In this document: positions 6,836-11,705 of the stretch, piece after piece
Position numbering within the stretch: the first letter of the stretch is position 1
How the letters are laid out: each line of letters opens with the position of its first letter
From: Euryarchaeota archaeon UBA182
GTDB taxonomy: Archaea > Thermoplasmatota > Poseidoniia > Poseidoniales > Thalassarchaeaceae
Assembly (NCBI GenBank): GCA_002495675.1
Contig: DAGH01000011.1
Span: forward strand, 1-11,705
Direction of reading: 5' to 3'
Length of the DNA stretch: 11,705 bases
Translations under genes and position numbers: made by a program
The notes under the pieces: generated by a model
Databases searched by the model: none
What the model was told of the DNA's origin: nothing
Seen by the model: the letters and a program-made list of their open reading frames with translations, nothing else

Positions 6836-9022
6836 ATGGCGAGAGAGAAAACGGATAAGGCCCAGATAGCAAAACTACTGGCGGTTGCGCTTTTACTCAG
6901 CCTTACTGGGACTGGCCTCACTCAGGCTACAGAGGTGGAACATCAGGTCCCTCCAGATGGATACGTCCCACAATTTGGCCCAGGGTTCTCTGAGGTGGAA
7001 ATAGCATCCAACGTACAAGGGCTTGAGGAACCTCGGGATCTTGAATTTCATCCAAGCCCTCAGCGAGCAAGCGAGCTATGGGTCGTCAACAGAGCAACAG
7101 ACAGTGCTACCATTATCCAAGATGCAGGCAATTTAGGTCAAACATCAGAGACTCGGCAAGACGCATATGGATACCACTTCATGGAGGAGGTTAGCGCGAT
7201 AGCCTTCGGTGCAGATCATGTGGAGTTCGACTACCAATTCGCCACCGCACAGGAGTCCAGAAACACCTACAATGGACAAGGCGATCCAAACGATTTCATG
7301 GGCCCAGCACTGTGGCCTTCCTCACTGGATCACTACGCGGTTGAGAACCAGGAGTCTGGCGGCCTGTTGGGCAGTCACCTCGATATGTTGCATGAGAGCC
7401 CACTCGGAATGGGCGTTGCCCATGACGTTGGGAATGCATACTGGTACAATGACGGGTTCTACGGCGAGCTGGTCCACTATGATTTCAACGAAGACCACGA
7501 CACAGGCGAGGATGATCATTCTGATGGTGTAGTCAAGAGATACACGGAGATCAATCTCACCCGCGTTGCCGACGTACCTGGACATATGGATAAGGACCAG
7601 GGATCCGGCATTCTCTACATCGCTGACACGGGAGGAGGAAGAGTCCTGTGGGTGAACACATCAGATCAGGACACAACAGTTACCGACATCTCTGGCTCCG
7701 AGTCCCAGATGGAGGTGCTTGCGGAATATAGCGAGGTCACTGACGTCGAGTGGGGGATTTTATCTTCGGGGTTGTCAAGGCCATCGGGCTTGGTAGTTCA
7801 CGAGAACAAGGTCTTCGTGTCCCAGAACGGCAACAATAGGATTACGGCATACAACCTCGATGAGACGGGGAAGGCTGCTATTGGATCTAGGACTATGGAA
7901 ACTAATGCCAGTTCAATAATGGGTTTAGAGATAGGTCCATCAGGGAAGCTGTGGTACGTTGATGCGGAAAAGGACGTCGTCGTTCGGCTCGATCCACATC
8001 CAGACAGGGACTACGACGAGGTCAGGGACAGCCTAGACGCCTATCCTGACAACCACCTGTTGTGGTCTGACCAAGATGGCGATGGCTATGCCGACCAACC
8101 CGGAACGCCAACATCGGATGACTGCCCACAGGCTGGAGGGACATCCTCCATAGGCCTATTGGGGTGCCCAGACTCGGATAACGACGGTCGAGCCGATCTC
8201 TCTGATGAGTACCCGGAAGATGAGACCCAGTGGGCGGATACTGATGGAGACGGGTATGGTGACAACCCATCAGGTATCGATCCAGACAGATGCCCATACA
8301 CCTCGGGATACTCAGAACACGATCGGAAGGGATGTCCAGACACCGATGAGGACGGCTACTCAGACCCCACTCCGGACTGGACATCGGACGATGGGGCTGA
8401 CGCATTCCCTTCACACGACTCCCAATGGAGCGACACCGACTCTGATGGCTATGGCGACAACCCCGCTCCTGCCTACCTCCCGGATGATTGCCCACAGTCA
8501 TGGGGGTCGAGCTCCGAGGACAAGAGGGGGTGCATTGACAGCGACGGGGATGGATGGTCGGACGATGGCGATGCGTTTGAGGGCGATACGACGCAGTGGC
8601 GCGATTCCGACTCCGATGGCTACGGCGACAACCCATCTCCTGCCACCATGCCCGATTCCTGCCCATCGGTGGCAGGGAACTCTTCAATCGGTCCGATGGG
8701 GTGCCCAGATGGCGACGGCGATGGGTGGTCCGACGAAGTGGACTCACATCCAGACTCCGACTTGATGTGGTCCGATTCGGATGGCGACGGATTCTCAGAT
8801 CAACAAGCAGCACCTCTCTCGGACGACTGCCCCGACCAATGGGGCAAATCCGACCAAGACAGATCGGGGTGTCCGGATGGGGATGGGGATGGATGGTCCG
8901 ACGAGGGGGACTTCTATCCCTCAGATCCCAATCGACATTCTGCAGCCGGTCTATTGGCATACATCGGGGTTGGCGCCACAATCTTGGCTGTGACTGGGCT
9001 CTACCTCTACAGCAGAAGGTGA
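6836..9022 (+). CDS. secreted, membrane-anchored protein with NHL-type beta-propeller-like region and five TSP3-like repeats
   Basis: The 728-residue product starts with a signal peptide (charged to about residue 13, hydrophobic 14-28, possible cleavage after A31). Residues of about 45-390 look like a beta-propeller of NHL-like blades (GILYIADTGGGRVLWVN near 258-272; LSRPSGLVVHENKVFVSQNG near 313-332), with an acidic insert EDHDTGEDDHSDG at 219-231. From about 408 to 700 there are five repeat units, each opening with Trp (W410, W466, W531, W588, W645), then an Asp-rich DxDxDGxxD calcium-binding pattern, a DxCP, a GC(P/I)D and a second Asp-rich pattern. All ten cysteines of the protein are in the repeats, two per unit, suggesting one disulfide each. 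A hydrophobic helix (about 703-725) ending in RR anchors the C-terminus. It is probably a calcium-stabilised cell-surface protein; its ligand or substrate is unknown. It is leaderless, with its own promoter. Confidence 0.9.
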   Translation: MAREKTDKAQIAKLLAVALLLSLTGTGLTQATEVEHQVPPDGYVPQFGPGFSEVEIASNVQGLEEPRDLEFHPSPQRASELWVVNRATDSATIIQDAGNLGQTSETRQDAYGYHFMEEVSAIAFGADHVEFDYQFATAQESRNTYNGQGDPNDFMGPALWPSSLDHYAVENQESGGLLGSHLDMLHESPLGMGVAHDVGNAYWYNDGFYGELVHYDFNEDHDTGEDDHSDGVVKRYTEINLTRVADVPGHMDKDQGSGILYIADTGGGRVLWVNTSDQDTTVTDISGSESQMEVLAEYSEVTDVEWGILSSGLSRPSGLVVHENKVFVSQNGNNRITAYNLDETGKAAIGSRTMETNASSIMGLEIGPSGKLWYVDAEKDVVVRLDPHPDRDYDEVRDSLDAYPDNHLLWSDQDGDGYADQPGTPTSDDCPQAGGTSSIGLLGCPDSDNDGRADLSDEYPEDETQWADTDGDGYGDNPSGIDPDRCPYTSGYSEHDRKGCPDTDEDGYSDPTPDWTSDDGADAFPSHDSQWSDTDSDGYGDNPAPAYLPDDCPQSWGSSSEDKRGCIDSDGDGWSDDGDAFEGDTTQWRDSDSDGYGDNPSPATMPDSCPSVAGNSSIGPMGCPDGDGDGWSDEVDSHPDSDLMWSDSDGDGFSDQQAAPLSDDCPDQWGKSDQDRSGCPDGDGDGWSDEGDFYPSDPNRHSAAGLLAYIGVGATILAVTGLYLYSRR
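8050..8940 (+). repeat. five tandem TSP3-like protein repeats (period about 56-65 residues)
   Basis: Repeat units open at the Trp codons at 8063, 8231, 8426, 8597 and 8768, giving spacings of 168, 195, 171 and 171 nt. The second unit is longer by about eight residues owing to an insertion (around SDPTPDWTSDDGADAF). The DNA is diverged between units, so the repeat is old and kept at the protein level rather than being a recent tandem duplication. It also creates long spurious frames on the opposite strand. Confidence 0.85.
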
Positions 9023-9139
9023 CAGCCAGCCCGTAATGGCGAGTCACCAATCCAAAGACTCCGACATTGCACATCCGATAGTGCTGAGTGATTCGGCGTG
9101 ATAGGCAAAGTTTGAATCCAAAGATTCCATGATCAACCC

Positions 9140-9382
9140 ATGCGGGGTTTGATCCGTGGAATAATCCTTGATTTGATCATAATCGCAATGCCTGGTTGGA
9201 TGAGGAAAGGCATAGGGTCCTTGTTACTTGTGTTGGGCTTGGGGCTAACGGCAATCGGATTGTCGCCCCTTATCGGATATGCCAACGGTGATGTCGGCTG
9301 GGAGGGTTTGGTTGTAGTGCTCCTCGTCCCCGGTGTATTCATGATATTCAATGGCATGGGCATCCTGAGGTTAGGGAGATAA
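9140..9382 (+). CDS. small membrane protein, two predicted helices (80 aa)
   Basis: The frame encodes 80 residues: a hydrophobic N-terminal stretch (5-17), a short basic turn (WMRKG, 20-24), a first helix at about 25-46, a loop with YANGDVGWEG, a second helix at about 55-76 and a basic end (RLGR). The regular helix-loop-helix layout and the basic flanks favour a real protein over chance, but no family is recognised. The start is uncertain: the ATG at 9140 has no clear ribosome binding site, and in-frame ATGs at 9188 (MPGWMRKG) and 9200 would give a shorter two-helix protein. It lies 117 nt after the TSP3 protein gene on the same strand, with a repeated 14-mer in the gap. The overlapping opposite-strand frame is a shadow. 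Function unknown. Confidence 0.5.
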   Translation: MRGLIRGIILDLIIIAMPGWMRKGIGSLLLVLGLGLTAIGLSPLIGYANGDVGWEGLVVVLLVPGVFMIFNGMGILRLGR

Positions 9383-9505
9383 TACACATCTGCTTGGAAG
9401 AACCTCGGGCCTCATTGGGATGATTCAGTGTGTTTAGGGCCGAAGAACGTCTGTGGAGTTTGATATCACAGAAAAGATGAATATCGATTAATCCGAATAA
9501 CACCC

Positions 9506-9514
9506 AAGGAGGTG
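9506..9514 (+). promoter_or_regulatory. strong Shine-Dalgarno site for the 58-aa membrane protein
   Basis: AAGGAGGTG is an almost complete match to the anti-Shine-Dalgarno end of 16S rRNA, with 7 nt between AGGAGG and the ATG at 9520. It is the strongest such site in the window and is the main reason to accept the short gene that follows. Confidence 0.85.
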
Positions 9515-9519
9515 TATAC

Positions 9520-9696
9520 ATGGCAGGACAAATAGGAAGGTTGGGTTTGGCCGCTAGCGCGGTTTCCATATTCGCTTCGATCTACATTTACTTCATGCAT
9601 GATGGTGGCAATGCGGATCTTGGAATATTCGTTGGTCTCTGGGCCCCAACCCTGATCCTTTTCTCGCAGGAAATAGACAAGATAATGGAAGATTGA
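9520..9696 (+). CDS. 58-residue small membrane protein, two helices
   Basis: This short gene runs from ATG 9520 to TGA 9694-9696. The product begins MAGQIGRLGLAASAVSIFAS, forms a first helix at about 7-26, a short polar loop (MHDGGNADLG) and a second helix at about 35-50 (IFVGLWAPTLILFS), and ends in a charged tail (QEIDKIMED). The near-perfect ribosome binding site, the clean membrane pattern and the absence of any competing gene on either strand support it strongly. Its leadered transcript contrasts with the leaderless TSP3 gene. It is convergent with the phosphorylase gene, with 38 nt between stops. An AT-rich stretch near 9458-9495 may hold its promoter, but no single TATA box stands out. 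Function is unknown, and I cannot name a family from the sequence. Confidence 0.8.
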   Translation: MAGQIGRLGLAASAVSIFASIYIYFMHDGGNADLGIFVGLWAPTLILFSQEIDKIMED

Positions 9697-9700
9697 TCCC

Positions 9701-9732
9701 TTCCGATCGGAATGGAGGCCAGAGCCCTTTTT
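9701..9732 (+). terminator. possible termination region between convergent genes (palindrome and T-run)
   Basis: A perfect 12-bp palindrome, TTCCGATCGGAA (9701-9712), begins 4 nt after the small-protein stop, and a run of five T at 9728-9732 follows. Archaeal termination relies mainly on T-runs, so the T-run could end the plus-strand transcript. It is short, so the call is tentative. The palindrome has no spacer for a good hairpin loop and might instead be a protein-binding site. Confidence 0.3.
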
Positions 9733-9734
9733 GG

Positions 9735-11360
9735 CTATAAGAACGCTCGGTATATCGACCTGTAATCTCTGATCATTCTTTGGCCTGTGAAACGGGGGCC
9801 GACTGAGATCGCGTTTTTCATCATCCTTGTCCAGTTCGATCTACTGGATGACCATGTTGGAATCACCTCGGCCTCCATAATGCTGTACAGCGACTTAGCG
9901 TCTCTGTCGTCGTCTCTGTCCTCTTCCTTTTTCCCGATGCCCCATCCGTTTTCTCCGTGTTCGCATGCCTCAGGCCACCATCCGTCTAGTATCGACAGGT
10001 TCGGCACGCCATTCATCACGGCCTTCATTCCAGAAGTGCCGCTGGCTTCCATAGGGCGTACCGGGGTGTTTAGCCAGACATCGACCCCACTGGTCATCGC
10101 CAGACCAGTGGCCATGGAATAGTCCTCTAAGAACGCCACTGGTATGTCCTCCAACTCTTTGGAAGCGGCGAAAACCTCCTTGATTAAGCGTTTACCTCCT
10201 TCGTCGCGGGGATGAGCCTTGCCCGAGAAAACGAATTGCAGCTTGCCACTTCCCATCTGATTGAGCCTCTGGATGTCCCTGAAGACCAATGAGGCTCTCT
10301 TGTATGTGGCAAACCTACGTGCGAATCCCACCGTTAACCTATTACCGTCCAACTCAATTCCTGTCATCGACCTCACAAGCTCCCTCAGCACTGCCCTGGA
10401 CTCCGCTCTTGCCCTTTCTAGCCCTGTGTCACTAAGGATCTGGGCTTTCTCCAATAGGCTACCATCAGACCTCCAACCATCTAATTCCTCGTCGTACAAT
10501 CGGGCCATGGTGGGAGAAATCCAACTGGTGTGATGCACTCCATTGGTGATCGGCTCTATCGTAACTTCTGGGAACATCTTGGAGGCAACTTCTGCATTGA
10601 GATGTGAGACAGCATTTACCCTTCCGGCCATCCCTATCCCGAGGTGGCTCATTGAGCATAGTCCCTCATGCGTTGCAATTTCCCTCTCAGGCCCTCCAAT
10701 TAGGTCCCCAGTCACATTGTTCACCAAGTCCCAGTCGAACTTGTCGTGGCCAGCGGCCACTGGTGTGTGCGTGGTGAAAAGGGTTCTCTTCGAGCACTGT
10801 TCCCTGGTCCATCCTTGCCTTAACATCTCTAGACCTGCAAAGGAGCAGTGCCCTTCGTTGAGGTGGAGCCCCTTGAGTGGCCAATGCCCAAGAATCTTGA
10901 GGGCCCTTATTCCGCCTACGCCTAGTAGGTATTCTTGTCTGACTCGCATGTCGTCGCCGCCCGCATATAGTCTGTCTGAGAGTTTCAGATGCCTGTCTTC
11001 GTTTGATGTGTGTCGCGTGTCCAAGAAGTAAACAGGAACCTCATGCCCTCCGATTCCCTTAATGACGGTCTTCCAAATCTTTGAGTTCAAGACATGTCCG
11101 TCGAGTGGGATCTCGAGTTCCAGTCCAGTGTCCCTCAAGTGTCTACTGGGATCAAGGTCGGGATAGGTCTCGGTTTGGTTCCCCTGCGAATCCAAATGCT
11201 GTCTTCCGTACCCCTCTCGATAGAGTAGAGTGACTGCTGCGATATCGATACCCTCGTCTGCAGCCGATTTCAAGTGGTCGCCTGCTAAGACACCTAATCC
11301 CCCAGAGTACGTATGCAACTCGCTGTAGAGGCCAATCTCCGCACTGAGGTAAGCAATCAC
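9735..11360 (-). CDS. glgP: alpha-glucan (glycogen/maltodextrin) phosphorylase, GT35 family, short form
   Basis: This cytoplasmic enzyme cleaves alpha-1,4-glucan with phosphate to give glucose 1-phosphate, using pyridoxal phosphate. Visible landmarks are AYLSAEIGL (3-11), YSGGLGVLAGDHLKSAADEG (18-37), GLHLNEGHCSFAGLE, TTHTPVAAGHD, PITNGVHHTSW, RRFATYKRA, and the cofactor site with K446 in RPMEASGTSGMKAVMNG, followed by LSILDGWWPEA. The C-terminal RMIRDYRSIYRAF is the usual family end. At 541 residues it lacks the roughly 90-residue N-terminal segment that precedes IAYxSAE in many related enzymes. Short forms of this kind are known in archaea, so it is probably complete. The start is GTG at 11360, with GGGAG about 10 nt upstream, next to the stop codon of the preceding gene. 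A TATA box lies about 30 nt upstream inside that gene. Identification is secure; preference for glycogen or maltodextrin is not determined. Confidence 0.93.
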   Translation of the reverse strand: MIAYLSAEIGLYSELHTYSGGLGVLAGDHLKSAADEGIDIAAVTLLYREGYGRQHLDSQGNQTETYPDLDPSRHLRDTGLELEIPLDGHVLNSKIWKTVIKGIGGHEVPVYFLDTRHTSNEDRHLKLSDRLYAGGDDMRVRQEYLLGVGGIRALKILGHWPLKGLHLNEGHCSFAGLEMLRQGWTREQCSKRTLFTTHTPVAAGHDKFDWDLVNNVTGDLIGGPEREIATHEGLCSMSHLGIGMAGRVNAVSHLNAEVASKMFPEVTIEPITNGVHHTSWISPTMARLYDEELDGWRSDGSLLEKAQILSDTGLERARAESRAVLRELVRSMTGIELDGNRLTVGFARRFATYKRASLVFRDIQRLNQMGSGKLQFVFSGKAHPRDEGGKRLIKEVFAASKELEDIPVAFLEDYSMATGLAMTSGVDVWLNTPVRPMEASGTSGMKAVMNGVPNLSILDGWWPEACEHGENGWGIGKKEEDRDDDRDAKSLYSIMEAEVIPTWSSSRSNWTRMMKNAISVGPRFTGQRMIRDYRSIYRAFL

Positions 11361-11374
11361 GTCGAGACAACTCC

Positions 11375-11705
11375 CTATTCCTCGGATTTAAATTCAGTCT
11401 CGGAACTATCCGGCGATGATCTGGACCGGAACGATGCCGCTAGTATGGTCAATGCGAATATCGCAAGGAGGATTATGAGAACTCCAAGATCATCGGACTG
11501 GGCATCGACCTGATCAAGGCCCGCGCCATTATCACCATCGCTCGACTGAGGCGGCCCAATCAGATCCCCAGACCGAATCACGATCACATCGTCACTATTC
11601 CCAGAGACGTCGGTGTATTGGACCCTAATGGTGTGATTTCCCGATGGGATCGAGAGTGTGTAATCGTGAACTCTGTCCGTTGCGTACTGAGCTCCCAGGG
11701 TGGTT
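11375..11705 (-). CDS. C-terminal part of a membrane-anchored extracellular protein (5' partial)
   Basis: The minus-strand frame is open from the right edge to a TAG at 11375-11377, giving 109 visible residues. The first 45 or so form alternating polar and hydrophobic strands (DYTLSIPSGNHTIRVQYTD, then DDVIVIRSG), like the end of an Ig-like or other beta-sandwich extracellular domain. A low-complexity acidic linker of about 28 residues follows, then one hydrophobic helix (LGVLIILLAIFALTILAASF), an RSR stop-transfer sequence and a Ser/Glu-rich cytoplasmic tail of about 16 residues. The layout, with the bulk outside on one C-terminal helix, is like that of the TSP3 protein in this window. The phosphorylase start is 14 nt downstream, so both may be transcribed together. 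The internal GTG at 11587 is not the start, since coding continues upstream. The rest of the protein is outside the window; function unknown. Confidence 0.75.
   Translation of the reverse strand, partial: TTLGAQYATDRVHDYTLSIPSGNHTIRVQYTDVSGNSDDVIVIRSGDLIGPPQSSDGDNGAGLDQVDAQSDDLGVLIILLAIFALTILAASFRSRSSPDSSETEFKSEE
11386..11393 (-). promoter_or_regulatory. possible internal TATA box for the phosphorylase gene
   Basis: ATTTAAAT (a self-complementary TATA-like box) is centred about 30 nt upstream of the phosphorylase GTG, so transcription could begin a few bases before the start codon. It lies within the last codons of the preceding membrane protein gene (the Glu-Phe-Lys-Ser region), so the phosphorylase might be expressed separately as well as by read-through. 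The box may also be just codon use. Confidence 0.4.

Noticed and set aside
6670..6858. Plus-strand 62-residue frame across the tRNA
   Set aside because: It starts inside the tRNA gene and runs through the TATA box region, with no protein features.
8022..9074. Long minus-strand open frame (350 residues) opposite the TSP3 region
   Set aside because: It is rich in Arg, His, Pro and Ser with no domain pattern and mirrors the Asp/Gly-rich repeat codons of the plus strand. Repeated GAC/GAT/GGC codons keep the opposite frame free of stops.
9133..9387. Minus-strand frame opposite the 80-aa membrane protein
   Set aside because: It is Pro/Ile/Asn-rich with no secondary pattern, whereas the plus strand gives a regular two-helix protein.

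Overview
This window looks like chromosomal DNA from a marine, Thermoplasmata-related euryarchaeon of the Marine Group II (Poseidoniales) kind; that placement is inference. The archaeal signs are a stand-alone ATP-pyrophosphatase subunit of GMP synthase, a split glycine decarboxylase, TATA boxes at leaderless spacing from start codons, TTG and GTG starts, and a large secreted thrombospondin type 3 (TSP3) repeat protein with a C-terminal membrane anchor. No transposon, integrase, CRISPR array, phage gene or other sign of recent transfer is visible.

Layout. 1-409 (+) is the C-terminal end of an unidentified protein behind a Pro-Glu linker. 416-1264 (-) is an NAD-dependent epimerase/dehydratase-like protein that seems to lack the catalytic Tyr-x3-Lys pair. 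Diverging from it on the plus strand is a compact run: gcvPA (1366-2733), gcvPB (overlapping, TTG start), an unknown three-helix membrane protein (4258-5058), purE (5109-5582) and the GMP synthase ATPase subunit (5587-6531). A tRNA-Asn(GTT) gene follows at 6655-6730. The TSP3 surface protein (6836-9022) has its own TATA box. Two small membrane proteins follow (80 and 58 aa); the second has the strongest ribosome binding site in the window. From the right edge, on the minus strand, come the C-terminal end of a membrane-anchored extracellular protein and, 14 nt downstream, a short alpha-glucan phosphorylase (9735-11360). No stretch over 300 bases lacks a gene.

How the genes fit together. The gcvPA-gcvPB-membrane protein-purE-guaAB run joins one-carbon supply from glycine cleavage to two steps of purine nucleotide synthesis, which makes sense as one transcription unit. 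The partner subunits (GcvH, GcvT, the GMP synthase glutaminase subunit) are not in the window and must lie elsewhere. The TSP3 protein and the right-edge protein are both displayed outside the cell on a single C-terminal helix. The phosphorylase points to use of stored or imported alpha-glucan.

Most of the window is ordinary housekeeping and cell-surface gene content. I see no convincing new multi-gene system. The most interesting items are the five-unit Cys-paired TSP3 protein, the 58-aa membrane protein, the membrane protein embedded in the glycine/purine run, and the apparently catalytically incomplete SDR protein.
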